From an uncultured Rhodopila sp. (GTDB lineage: Bacteria; Pseudomonadota; Alphaproteobacteria; Acetobacterales; Acetobacteraceae): a stretch of DNA of 64,000 nucleotides. The position numbers were made by a program, and so were the translations under genes. Positions within the stretch are counted from its first letter, which is position 1; each line of letters begins with the position of its first letter. Below, in pieces: positions 42,373 to 50,827 of the stretch. The DNA lies in NCBI RefSeq assembly GCF_903944925.1, contig NZ_CAJATU010000122.1:1-64000 (forward strand), in the 5' to 3' direction. The notes beneath the pieces were generated by a model that was not told the DNA's origin, searched no databases, and saw only the letters and a list, made by a program, of their open reading frames with translations.

Positions 42373-43545
42373 TCACTCCCGTTCCAATATCAGAGTGCTG
42401 CCGCAATGACGCGTCCCGATTGTGCCCCCGGTGCCATGGGCTATAGCCAGGTTGCAATTGCGGACCTGGACCGCGGGATGGGCTTCATTGCGAAGCTGCC
42501 GCACCGCCTCGATGATCTTGGTAATGCCGCCGCGATTCGCCGGATGGTTGGAGCACAATCCGCCGCCATCGGTGTTGAACGGCAACTTGCCCACCCCGGA
42601 GATCAGATTGCCGTCGGCAACGAACCTGCCGCCCTGGCCCTTCTCGCAAAACCCGAGATCCTCCAACTGCAACAATACGGTGATGGTGAAGCTGTCATAG
42701 ATCGAGGCGTACTTGATATCCGATGGCTTGACCCCGGCCATCTCCCAGGCCGGCGGGCCGGACCAGCGGGCGGCGGTATAGGTCAGGTCGATCTCCCCGC
42801 CCGCCTGGTGCTTCGGCGACTCGCCGACGCCGATGACTTTCACCAATGGCCGCTTCAGGCTTTTGGCAATCTCCGGCTTGGTCACCACCAGCGCGCCGCC
42901 GCCGTCGCTGATGACGCAGCAATCCAGGCGATGCAGCGGAGTCGAAACCATCGGCGAGTTGACCACGTCCTCCACGGTGACCACGTCGCGCAGCATGGCG
43001 TTGGGATTGTGCTGCGCGTGGTGCGAAGCCGCGACCTTGATCCAGGCGAGCTGCTGACTAGTTGTACCGTACTCATATATATGTCGCTGAGCGCACATTC
43101 CGTACAGGTTGGCCGTTGCGGGGCCGTAGGGGAATTCGAACTGCATCTCCGGCGCGGCCGGATTCCCCGGACGCGGGGCGGTTCCCGTCGCCTGGCCCTC
43201 GCTGCGCGGCCGCCCGGCCAGGGTGATCAGGGCGACATTGCAACGGCCGGCCGCGATCGCCTCCAGCGCATGGCCGACGGCGACCTGGTAGGAGGAGCCG
43301 CCGACATCGGTGCTGTCCACGTGGCGGCATTTCAGGTTCATGTAATCGATCATCGACAGCGGTCCCAAGGCGCCGGGAGCGTCGCCGGCGCAGAAATAGC
43401 CGTCCACATCGTCCTTTGTCAGACCCGCGTCGGCCAGTGCGCCCCTGGCACATTCGGCGTGCAGCAAGGCGATCGACTTGTCCGGCGCCTTGCGCGTGGG
43501 ATGTTCCCACGCCCCGGCGATATAGGCGGCACCCTTCAGACTCAT
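42373..43545 (-). CDS. Thiolase-superfamily protein (SCP-x/non-decarboxylating type)
   Basis: A 390-residue protein of the SCP-x-like thiolase group that pairs with DUF35. Family points are YIAGAWEHPTRKAPDKSIAL, STDVGGSSYQVAVGHALEAI at the position where catalytic Cys is expected, HRLDCCVISDGGGALVV, YASIYDSFTITVLLQLEDLG and the closing AIAHGTGGTIGTRHCGSTL with the conserved H-G-T-G-G. The nucleophile-region Cys of classical thiolases is replaced by Ser/Gly here, so condensation chemistry is uncertain; retro-aldol or acyl-CoA binding roles are known for DUF35 partners. No adjacent acyl-CoA gene defines the substrate. Confidence 0.88.
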   Translation of the reverse strand: MSLKGAAYIAGAWEHPTRKAPDKSIALLHAECARGALADAGLTKDDVDGYFCAGDAPGALGPLSMIDYMNLKCRHVDSTDVGGSSYQVAVGHALEAIAAGRCNVALITLAGRPRSEGQATGTAPRPGNPAAPEMQFEFPYGPATANLYGMCAQRHIYEYGTTSQQLAWIKVAASHHAQHNPNAMLRDVVTVEDVVNSPMVSTPLHRLDCCVISDGGGALVVTKPEIAKSLKRPLVKVIGVGESPKHQAGGEIDLTYTAARWSGPPAWEMAGVKPSDIKYASIYDSFTITVLLQLEDLGFCEKGQGGRFVADGNLISGVGKLPFNTDGGGLCSNHPANRGGITKIIEAVRQLRNEAHPAVQVRNCNLAIAHGTGGTIGTRHCGSTLILERE

Positions 43546-43767
43546 GCTTCTCTCCCATTGGCCGGCCGCCGCGCGGCGGCGATTTCATTCAGGCGAAGGG
43601 AGTATACTGAGGAGTAAGGTCACGGCTACCCCGCCAGGGACCCGCGCCAAGCGTCGCCGGGCGGCCGGCAAAGGCCAGTTGACCGATATGTCAATTTGTG
43701 TCAGCGTTGATGTTGCACTTGTTTGTGAATAGCTCACGGTGCCATGGTCCGCCGCGAAAGGTGGACC

Positions 43768-44493
43768 ATGGAGACATTATCGCGAATTGCTGTCGTCGAA
43801 GATGATCCGGAGATCAGCCGGATGATGGTTAGTTTCATGACTGACCATGGTTTCGACGTCAGTCCCGCGCGCAGCGGCCGAGACCTCGACAGGGTCATGT
43901 CCGCCGGGAAGATCGACTGCGTTATCCTGGATGTCGGGTTGCCGGGCGAAGACGGCCTGAGCATCTGCCGCCGGTTGCGCGGGAAATCATCCGTGCCGAT
44001 CATCATGGTCACCGCGCGCGGAACGGAAACTGATCGAATCGTTGGCCTGGAACTTGGCGCGGATGATTACCTGCCCAAGCCGTTCAACCCGCGGGAGCTG
44101 GTGGCTCGGGTCAAGGCGGTCATACGCCGTAGCGGGGCCCCGGAAGCGGCCTCGGCACCGGCGCCGCAAACCCTGATGTTCGAGGGCTGGAAGCTGGACA
44201 TGGCGCGGCGCCAGTTGTTCGACCCGGCCGGCGCACCGCGTTCGCTGACCAGCGGGGAATTCAATGTCCTGGCGCTGTTCTGCACGCACTCACGCAAGGT
44301 GCTGTCGCGCGACGACCTGCTGGAGTTGTTGCACGGCCGGGCGGCGGCGGTGTTCGACCGCAGCATCGACGTGCAGATCAGCCGCTTGCGCCGCAAGATA
44401 GAAACGAATCTGAAGGATCCGTCATTTATCAAAACGATCCGCTACGGCGGCTATTTCTTCACCCCCGAAGTCACCGCGGTGGCGGACGGGTAA
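43768..44493 (+). CDS. OmpR/PhoB-family response regulator (orphan)
   Basis: A 241-residue two-domain regulator. Receiver domain: acidic pair EDD (11-13), phospho-acceptor Asp55 in CVILDVGLPGEDG, Thr82 in VTARG and Lys104 in LPKPF. The C-terminal winged helix (about 140-235) has LTSGEFNVLALFCTHSRKVL and VQISRLRRKIE. ATG 43768 follows GAAAGGTGG; the in-frame ATG at 43744 is less well supported. No histidine kinase is adjacent, so partner and target genes are unknown. It converges with bktB across a strong hairpin. Confidence 0.93.
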   Translation: METLSRIAVVEDDPEISRMMVSFMTDHGFDVSPARSGRDLDRVMSAGKIDCVILDVGLPGEDGLSICRRLRGKSSVPIIMVTARGTETDRIVGLELGADDYLPKPFNPRELVARVKAVIRRSGAPEAASAPAPQTLMFEGWKLDMARRQLFDPAGAPRSLTSGEFNVLALFCTHSRKVLSRDDLLELLHGRAAAVFDRSIDVQISRLRRKIETNLKDPSFIKTIRYGGYFFTPEVTAVADG

Positions 44494-44525
44494 GCCTCCG
44501 CCGCTATCGGCATAAGCCTTCCGGC

Positions 44526-44555
44526 ACGGGCCGGCGGCTTTCGCCGCCGGCCCGT
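44526..44555. terminator. Bidirectional terminator between response regulator and bktB
   Basis: ACGGGCCGGCGG (44526-44537) and CCGCCGGCCCGT (44544-44555) form a perfect 12-bp stem with a 6-nt loop between the convergent 3' ends. Confidence 0.7.
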
Positions 44556-44567
44556 ATCGTTCCGCCT

Positions 44568-45755
44568 TTAGTGCACCGGGCGTTCGAAGATCGCCGCGAT
44601 CCCCTGACCGCCGCCGATGCACATTGTCACCAGTGCATAACGGCCGCCAATCCGCTCCAGCTCATACAGCGCCTTGACCACCAGGATCGCCCCGGTCGCG
44701 CCAATCGGGTGGCCGAGCGAAATGCCCGAACCGTTCGGATTGACCTTGTCCGGATCGAAAGCCAATTCCTTCGCCACCGCGCAAGCCTGCGCGGCGAAGG
44801 CTTCGTTTGCCTCGATGACGTCGATCTGCGCCAGGGTCAGGCCGGCCTTCTTCAGCGCCAGGCGGGTGGCCGGAACCGGGCCAATGCCCATCAGCTTCGG
44901 ATCGACGCCGGCATGGGCGTAGGCAACCAGCCGGCCGAGCGGCTTGAGGCCGCGCTTGGCCAGCGTATCGCCGTCCACCAGCACCACCGCCGCGGCGCCG
45001 TCATTGATGCCGGAGGCGTTGCCGGCGGTGACGGTGCCGTCCTTCTTGAACGCCGTCCGCAGCTTCGACAAATCTTCCGCCTTCAAATCGGCCCGGACAT
45101 GCTCGTCGGTGTCGAAGATCGTCTCGCCCTTGCGGGTCTTCAGCACTGTCGGCAGGATCTGCGACTTGTAGCGGCCTTCCTTGATGGCGCGCCCCGCACG
45201 ATGGTGCGACACCAGCGCGAGGTCGTCCTGGTTCTGCCGGGTGATCTGGTGCGCTTCCGCGACGTTTTCCGCGGTGATGCCCATGTGGATGGTGTGGAAC
45301 GGGTCGTTCAGCGCGGCGACCATCATGTCGATCACCGTCGCGTCGCCCATACGCTGGCCCCAACGCTGGCCGGGGGACAGGTAGCCGCCGCGGCTCATGC
45401 TCTCGGCGCCGCCGGCGAGGCCGATATCGGCGTCCCCGAGGGTGATCGCCTGAGCCGTGGAAATAATCGCCTGCAGGCCGGATCCGCAGAGACGGTTGAC
45501 CGTCATGGCCGTAGCGTCGGTGGTGACGCCACCGTTCACCGAGGCGACGCGGGACAGGTACATGTCCTTCGGCTCGGTGTGGATGACGTTGCCGAAAGCA
45601 ACGAACTGGACTTCCTTGCCGTCAACGCCGGCCCGGGCCAGCGCCTCCCTGGACACGTTGGCGCCGAGTTCCGTCGGCGGAACATCCTTCAGGCTGCCGC
45701 CGAAATCGCCGATGGCGGTACGGACGCCGGAAACTATAAAAACTTCGCGTTGCAT
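44568..45755 (-). CDS. bktB: Beta-ketothiolase (acetyl-CoA acetyltransferase), BktB-like
   Basis: A 395-residue biosynthetic-type thiolase that condenses acyl-CoA with acetyl-CoA, or the reverse. Start REVFIVSGVRTAIGDFGGSL matches Ralstonia BktB as remembered. Nucleophile Cys90 lies in NRLCGSGLQAI, NEAFAAQACAV and SLGHPIGATGA supply the His residues, and the acid/base Cys379 is in CIGGGQGIAAIFER. All catalytic residues are present. BktB-type enzymes accept C4-C6 chains and feed polyhydroxyalkanoate synthesis or fatty-acid catabolism; no phaB or phaC is in the window, so the pathway is inferred only in general terms. Confidence 0.95.
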   Translation of the reverse strand: MQREVFIVSGVRTAIGDFGGSLKDVPPTELGANVSREALARAGVDGKEVQFVAFGNVIHTEPKDMYLSRVASVNGGVTTDATAMTVNRLCGSGLQAIISTAQAITLGDADIGLAGGAESMSRGGYLSPGQRWGQRMGDATVIDMMVAALNDPFHTIHMGITAENVAEAHQITRQNQDDLALVSHHRAGRAIKEGRYKSQILPTVLKTRKGETIFDTDEHVRADLKAEDLSKLRTAFKKDGTVTAGNASGINDGAAAVVLVDGDTLAKRGLKPLGRLVAYAHAGVDPKLMGIGPVPATRLALKKAGLTLAQIDVIEANEAFAAQACAVAKELAFDPDKVNPNGSGISLGHPIGATGAILVVKALYELERIGGRYALVTMCIGGGQGIAAIFERPVH

Positions 45756-45898
45756 GGACGTGCCCTTTTGTTGCGTGGACCGCCGGGTTCATCGCATGCA
45801 CCGGGGGTTGTGTGCAAGATGGGGTGATCCCGCAGTTGCGGCCAACCTCACGGGAGGGTGATTCGAAGCGAGCCGCCGCCGTTTCCGGCCCGCTGGCC

Positions 45899-46405
45899 TC
45901 AGGTATCGCGTTTGGCCTGCGCAACCTTGACCGCCTGCGACACCCGGCCGATCTCCCTCGGATCGGCCTTCACAGTTGGGCGAGCGCTGGTCTTCGGCTG
46001 CATGCCGCCCGATGCGATTCGTCCGCCTGAGGGATGACGAGGGGCGGGCCTGCCGGCTTTCAACGCCAGGGCCTTGCGCATCACCTCGGCCTGCGTCGGG
46101 GTATCCAGGCGCCGCAGTGCGGCGGCGACCCGGGCCAGCGCATCGGACAACACCCGGGCCTTCGCCTCGGTCCCCAAATTGTCACGCGCCGGCGACGCGC
46201 CCTTCGGGTCGCTCTTGCCGCGAATCTCGCGCTTCTGCTGCCACCCGATTCGCTGTGCCCGGTCGCGCGCCTGGCGCAGCCGCCTGGCCAGGGCGTGCAG
46301 CTCCGGCCTGGAGCGTTCGGAGATCCCCGGGGGTCTGGTCTGCTGCACAATCTCCCGTTCGGCGACGTTGAGAAGCCGATCGGCGGGGTCGCTGGGTTCG
46401 TTCAT
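45899..46405 (-). CDS. Conserved hypothetical, basic helical protein
   Basis: A 168-residue, Arg/Lys-rich protein: DRLLNVAEREIVQQTRPPGI, ELHALARRLRQARDRAQRIG, WQQKREIRGK, then a disordered basic tail ending KVAQAKRDT. The heptad-like spacing suggests a helical hairpin, and the charge suggests nucleic-acid contact, but I do not recognise the family beyond similarity to uncharacterised alphaproteobacterial proteins. ATG 46405 fits the protein-like start MNEPSDPADRL. It is monocistronic. Confidence 0.6.
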   Translation of the reverse strand: MNEPSDPADRLLNVAEREIVQQTRPPGISERSRPELHALARRLRQARDRAQRIGWQQKREIRGKSDPKGASPARDNLGTEAKARVLSDALARVAAALRRLDTPTQAEVMRKALALKAGRPAPRHPSGGRIASGGMQPKTSARPTVKADPREIGRVSQAVKVAQAKRDT

Positions 46406-46561
46406 GTCCGTCTCCACCTTTGCCGTGCAGTAGGCGGCGAAGCGGGGGCGGACCGCCAGTGTGCGGCGCTGGTTTCACGGCGAATTGCGGCGCGGCCGGG
46501 ACAAGATCGGCGGCGTGGACAGTTCAACAGCTTCGAGCTACCGGATGCTCAGGAGGTATGA

Positions 46562-46732
46562 ATGCCCGCACAGACAATCCTCATTTGGCTTGCCATCATC
46601 TGGGTCGGCGCGGCGCTGATCGGACTGGCGCTGCACATCATCAAGCTGCTGCTGATCGTCGCCCTGCTGGCCTCGGCTGTCGTGCTGGTGCTGGGCATCG
46701 CTTCCAAGATCGGCATTGTTCGCTGGCGGTAG
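46562..46732 (+). CDS. Small hydrophobic membrane protein (56 aa)
   Basis: ATG 46562 is preceded by AGGAGGTATGA, an ideal ribosome binding site. The 56-residue product (MPAQTILIWLAIIWVGAALI.. to ..SKIGIVRWR) consists almost entirely of two transmembrane helices joined by LALHIIKL, with a short positive C-terminus. Small two-helix membrane proteins of this size are common in alphaproteobacteria; the function is unknown. A 216-bp gap follows. Confidence 0.6.
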   Translation: MPAQTILIWLAIIWVGAALIGLALHIIKLLLIVALLASAVVLVLGIASKIGIVRWR

Positions 46733-46948
46733 GCCGGCACGATGGATCGTTCCGAGATTGGAAGACTTGCCACCATATGTATCAGGACAGGGCAAATCCG
46801 GGGTTGTGATGATCCGCCGAAAAAACGGTCTCGGCAAAATTATTCCGTGTTACATGCTGTTGCATTCTACAACATAACGTATTAATATCGGATCATCACG
46901 GCGGGCGGCCCGCTTTCCGTTCCAATTCCGCGATGAGGGACCGACTGT

Positions 46949-47662
46949 ATGAACAAGATTCTCTCGGCAATGGTCAGCGTTCCGGTGGCCATCATCGGAC
47001 TGACGGTCGGCCCCGCCCACGCCACAATCGTAACGTATAGCGGAATCGACGACGGCGCACCGGTGTCCGGTCCATGGCCCAATTCAGCGGCAGCTCAATC
47101 TTCATTTCTTGCAGCCGCAGCCGCTTTCGGCCCCGTGTCCACCGCGACCTTCGAAACCGCAGCGACCGGATTCTACACCCCCGTCGCAGCCGGTCCCGGC
47201 TTATCGATCTCGATCTCGCCGGACACGCCCGATTATGGCACTTACCAGTCGGGCGTTTGGAACGGGACCAATGGCAATCTGTGGGGCTTCAACACCACAC
47301 CCGGCGGTAGTAACTGGCTCGGCTTCGGCGGCGGATCCGCCACTCTCAATTTCGCCCAGCCGACCAACTCAGTCGGCATGTATCTGACCGGGTTGGAGGC
47401 GCAATGGGGGTCATCCGTGACGTTCACATTCAACGACGGAACGTTGGAGACGCTTGGTTTTACAGTGGCCAACGCCGGTGGTGCGCGGTATTTCGGCTTT
47501 ACGGACACGACGGCGATCAGCAGCGTCACCATCACGAACAGCGCCACCATCGACCGCTGGGGTGTCGACGATGTCAGCTATAACGCTCCCGAACCCGCTT
47601 CCCTCGCCCTGCTGACCGCCGGCCTGGCCGGCCTCGGACTGACCCGTCGGCGCCGCGCCTAG
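46949..47662 (+). CDS. PEP-CTERM sorting-domain protein
   Basis: A 237-residue exported protein. It has a signal peptide (VPVAIIGLTVGPAHA), a beta-rich mature domain (YSGIDDGAPVSGPWPNSAAA, LNFAQPTNSVGMYLTGLEAQ, VTITNSATIDRWGVDDVSY) and the C-terminal tripartite signal PEPASLALLTAGLAGLGL followed by TRRRRA. The PEP motif, hydrophobic helix and basic tail are recognised by an exosortase, which anchors or secretes such proteins, usually together with an exopolysaccharide. The middle resembles the 'choice-of-anchor'/AF1548-type beta sandwich. No exosortase gene lies in the window, but the sugar transferase at 29-31 kb is of the exosortase-associated type. Confidence 0.9.
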   Translation: MNKILSAMVSVPVAIIGLTVGPAHATIVTYSGIDDGAPVSGPWPNSAAAQSSFLAAAAAFGPVSTATFETAATGFYTPVAAGPGLSISISPDTPDYGTYQSGVWNGTNGNLWGFNTTPGGSNWLGFGGGSATLNFAQPTNSVGMYLTGLEAQWGSSVTFTFNDGTLETLGFTVANAGGARYFGFTDTTAISSVTITNSATIDRWGVDDVSYNAPEPASLALLTAGLAGLGLTRRRRA

Positions 47663-47692
47663 ACGCAGCAGCGGATCGCGCCGCCCGCCGCG

Positions 47693-48070
47693 CTAAAGCC
47701 CGACGTTGATCACCACACGCCCGGCAATCTGGCTTGGATCGCCGTCCCCATAGGCCAGACCCGTTCCGAGCACATCGATACCCGCGGCGCCCACACCCGC
47801 CTGGACCAGCGCGTCCTTCACGACGGCAACGCGCTGCTGCCGAAGCGTATCGAAATCGCCCATATCCGGACGGGTCGCGTCGCCCGCCAGGGCCACCGGC
47901 ATCAACGCATGGGCGTTGGCATAGGCCGCGGCAGCCTGGACGGTCGCCTGGCCCTGCGCATCAAGCGTCGCGGAATAGGGCTGGAAGAATACGGGGAATG
48001 ACTTGCCGGCTTGGCCGCCGCACCCGGCAAGCAAGCCAAACAGCAGGACAATGGCAAGGCGACGGCGCAT
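47693..48070 (-). CDS. Small OmpA-like lipoprotein
   Basis: A 125-residue protein with a lipoprotein signal (RRLAIVLLFGLLAGC, Cys about residue 17). A compact domain with the OmpA C-terminal pattern follows: FFQPYSATLDAQGQATVQAA, AAYANAHALMPVALAGDATR, DTLRQQRVAVVKDALVQAGV, GRVVINVGL. The TxxRxxVV segment and R-V-x-I end fit peptidoglycan-associated OmpA-like domains, although the N-D-x-R peptidoglycan motif is degenerate (GDFDTLRQQR). ATG 48070 is used rather than the upstream TTG at 48097. It likely sits at the inner leaflet of the outer membrane. Confidence 0.75.
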   Translation of the reverse strand: MRRRLAIVLLFGLLAGCGGQAGKSFPVFFQPYSATLDAQGQATVQAAAAYANAHALMPVALAGDATRPDMGDFDTLRQQRVAVVKDALVQAGVGAAGIDVLGTGLAYGDGDPSQIAGRVVINVGL

Positions 48071-48186
48071 GGGAAGCCTCAAGAGCGGATGAATCAAACC
48101 GGGATTACGCCGAGTTTAGTTTCGGCGCCTCGATACCGCCAGTCCATAACCCATGCCAAACCGGCCGCGGATCGTGTCGGCTGTAT

Positions 48187-48217
48187 CGTCATGGCGCACC
48201 TGCGCGCGCCATGACGG
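48187..48217. repeat. Palindromic repeat element, half copy 5
   Basis: CGTCATGGCGCACCTGCGCG..CGCCATGACGG is a single hairpin arm of the element family, downstream of the ribonucleotide reductase gene. Confidence 0.65.
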
Positions 48218-48226
48218 CGGCAGGCG

Positions 48227-50620
48227 TCAGATCGGGCAGACGCCGCCGGCACACTGCAAGTGCACCAGATCGATACCCTCGCGTGCCATCCCGTCCTCGA
48301 TCCCCAGCACGATCGCGGCGAAGTCCTCCGCCGAAACCTCTTCCTCCGGCAGGTATTCGTAACCCAATTCATGATCCGGGCGGCTCGGCAGCACGGCGCA
48401 GCAGCGGACCAGAGGCTGCTGCTCCCGCACGATCGCCCGGAACGAGTCGAGATCATGCCGATCGGTGAAGATCTTCAGGGTATAGCTGACCTGGTTGCCC
48501 TGCTCGGCGCCGATCCAATGCTCCTCCAGCAGTCGCAGCCAGAGATACTGCGACGTCGGTGAAGCCTCTCCGGCGGTGACACTGCGCTGGCCCAAACCGA
48601 GGCGCATCAGCAGCGGCACGGTCGGGAAGCCGACGACCGTCATGCCGGGAAATGTCTTCAAGGTCCGCATCGGGTAGCCGCGATCCGCATACTCCGCCAG
48701 CAGCGGATCGGAGCCGAGGTCCCACGTGCCGGTCTCGGCATCCTGCACGCCCTTGAACTGCACCCAGCGCAAATATTGCCGCCGCGCCGGCAGATGGGCG
48801 CCCTCGGTCAGGCCGAACAGCTTGCTGGTGGTCCCCGCCGGCTTCACCGTAGTGACCGTCGTCGGACGCACCCGCCCGAGTTCATCGGCGTAGACCGCGC
48901 CCTCATGCTTGGCGGCCTCGGACAGGTGTCCGAGCATCGACCAGAACGGCGCCGACTTCACCTCATCCAACAGGTCGTTGAAGTCGAAGCCGAAGCGCAG
49001 CCAGGCCCATTCATGCAACCCGGTCGGGCCGATGCCCATCCGGTTGGTGCGCGCGACTTCCTCGGCATACAGCGCATCCATGCTGTTGGCGCGCATCAGG
49101 AAGCGCACGCCCAGCCGCACCGAGTCCTCGACCCGGGCATCCCACATCGCCGCCACGTCGTCCGGCGGCATGCCGGGGGTGACGTCTTCCAGCGGCACCG
49201 GGCAGGCCAGCAGCGGCGCGAAATCGGCGATCACGCAATAGCCGCCGGTGACGTGCAGCGCGATCTCGCCGCATGGGTTGGTGGTGACCGGGAAGCGCGA
49301 GGAGGCGGCGCGACGAGACGCATCGGCCAGCAGGCCGGCGGCCGCATCCACCTGGTAGCGCAGGCTGCGGAAATCGCGCCCGTCCTCATGCACCGGCTTG
49401 TCCCAGGCGGTGCCGGTGCGATGGTCTTCCAGCGCGTCGCCGTTGATGAAGCCCGGCTCGCCATTGATCCAGGCGCAGCGCGTCGCCTCGGCGAACACCG
49501 CCCGGGCATGCAGCGCCAGCTCGCTGGTCTCATCGGACTGCACCAGGCGCCAGAAATCCGCATCCACCATCACCGAGTGGTTGGCGGTCCACAATCCGCC
49601 CTCGGACTTGGCGCGGATGAAGTGCAGGATGCCGGGGTCGCGCCAGCTTTTGGTCGCCATCCGGGCGGCGCGGCGGGCCCCGCCGACCTGGACCTCGACC
49701 GAGAGGTGGTGGTCGATGAGCAGCGCCTGATACCAGGGTTCGAGGTTGGCCGCAGCGTCGATGACGTGGCGACGGATGTTCAGGAAGGCGCGCATCAGCG
49801 ACACCGGGCCCGAGGCCGGACGCCCCTGCATGCCGCGTATCGGCGAGCCGGCGCAGCGGATGTCGGACAGGTCCAGCACCAGGGTCTTGTCGCGCTGCTT
49901 GTGGAAGGCCATCGCCTCCAGGATCTCGACCGCCTTGGCCCAGCCTTCGCGGCTGTCGGCGATCCGGTGGCGGATCGCATCGGCCGGGACCGAGTCCAGG
50001 TCCAGCACCAGGTGTTCGGCCAGGAAGGCGTCCATGACGCCGTCGTCGTCGGTGGTCGAGCCCCAGGGCAGCAGCCCGAGGTCCACGCCCAGGTGGCACT
50101 TGGCTTCCAGGCTGTGCGGATAATCCACATGCAGCGGCGACAGGTGCAGCAGCAGCTTCGGCGCATCGATCCAATCGACCGCGGTCAGCGCATCGTCATA
50201 GGCGCGGCCGACGCCGGAGCCGTTCAGCAGCAGATAGAACTTCGCGAATGAGGCGATGGCGGTGGCACAGTTGGTGAACACCTCCATATTGCGATCGGGC
50301 TGTTCAAGGTCGCCGTGCTGGAGGTGCCGGCCGGAGGTCAGCAGCGCGCCGGTAGCGATAGCATTGCGCAGCCGCGCCTGCTCCTGCCGCTCGGCGTCGG
50401 TCAGCGGGCGGCACAGCAGCGCCATGTTCCCCGCGGCCACCCGATCCGCGACGCGGCCAAAACATTCATCATCAACGGGCCGAAAGACCGTGCGGCGGGC
50501 GACGGCGACGCCCATTCCGGCGTCCAGTAATCGAGGCTGCAGCGGAGCATCACCGAAAAATGCACCCGGCACCGTGTGCAACCGGTTTGGCCGGGAGAAA
50601 TCGAAACCGAATCCGTCCAT
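48227..50620 (-). CDS. Adenosylcobalamin-dependent (class II) ribonucleoside-triphosphate reductase
   Basis: A 797-residue monomeric class II reductase of the RTPR type, making dNTPs without oxygen through B12 radical chemistry. Redox and radical cysteines align with the Lactobacillus enzyme: Cys118 (EVFTNCAT), thiyl Cys450 in NPCGEI (448-453) with Glu452, Cys462 in GGYCVIADF, and the C-terminal shuttle pair Cys790/Cys795 (CAGGVCPI). NGSGVGRAYDD and TVKPAGTTSKLFGLTEGAH are family blocks. ATG 50620 follows GGAGGG; a GTG at 50656 lacks a ribosome site. No cobalamin riboswitch is visible upstream. The enzyme allows growth under low oxygen, in keeping with the FNR box elsewhere in the window. Confidence 0.92.
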   Translation of the reverse strand: MDGFGFDFSRPNRLHTVPGAFFGDAPLQPRLLDAGMGVAVARRTVFRPVDDECFGRVADRVAAGNMALLCRPLTDAERQEQARLRNAIATGALLTSGRHLQHGDLEQPDRNMEVFTNCATAIASFAKFYLLLNGSGVGRAYDDALTAVDWIDAPKLLLHLSPLHVDYPHSLEAKCHLGVDLGLLPWGSTTDDDGVMDAFLAEHLVLDLDSVPADAIRHRIADSREGWAKAVEILEAMAFHKQRDKTLVLDLSDIRCAGSPIRGMQGRPASGPVSLMRAFLNIRRHVIDAAANLEPWYQALLIDHHLSVEVQVGGARRAARMATKSWRDPGILHFIRAKSEGGLWTANHSVMVDADFWRLVQSDETSELALHARAVFAEATRCAWINGEPGFINGDALEDHRTGTAWDKPVHEDGRDFRSLRYQVDAAAGLLADASRRAASSRFPVTTNPCGEIALHVTGGYCVIADFAPLLACPVPLEDVTPGMPPDDVAAMWDARVEDSVRLGVRFLMRANSMDALYAEEVARTNRMGIGPTGLHEWAWLRFGFDFNDLLDEVKSAPFWSMLGHLSEAAKHEGAVYADELGRVRPTTVTTVKPAGTTSKLFGLTEGAHLPARRQYLRWVQFKGVQDAETGTWDLGSDPLLAEYADRGYPMRTLKTFPGMTVVGFPTVPLLMRLGLGQRSVTAGEASPTSQYLWLRLLEEHWIGAEQGNQVSYTLKIFTDRHDLDSFRAIVREQQPLVRCCAVLPSRPDHELGYEYLPEEEVSAEDFAAIVLGIEDGMAREGIDLVHLQCAGGVCPI

Positions 50621-50827
50621 AGAAGCCCTCCGCTCTCCCAACGCATATATAGGCACCCCAACTGATTCGGAACACTAAATGTGGATTCCCCTCCTGGCTT
50701 CCGGACGATTGCGGTTTTCCCGCCACAGCCGGCCACAACCCCGGCTTGCGGCAGCATCGCCGCGCTTGCGATTTGAGCAACCGGCGCGGATGATCGGGTA
50801 AAATGCCAGATCGGAAAGGCACGCTGC

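Noticed and set aside
46840-46948. Sigma-54 promoter upstream of the PEP-CTERM gene
   Set aside because: A TTGCA element is present but the partner lacks the GG dinucleotide and the spacing is wrong.
50621-50827. Possible cobalamin riboswitch ahead of the class II ribonucleotide reductase
   Set aside because: No B12-box-like sequence or suitable folded leader was recognised in the short gap.
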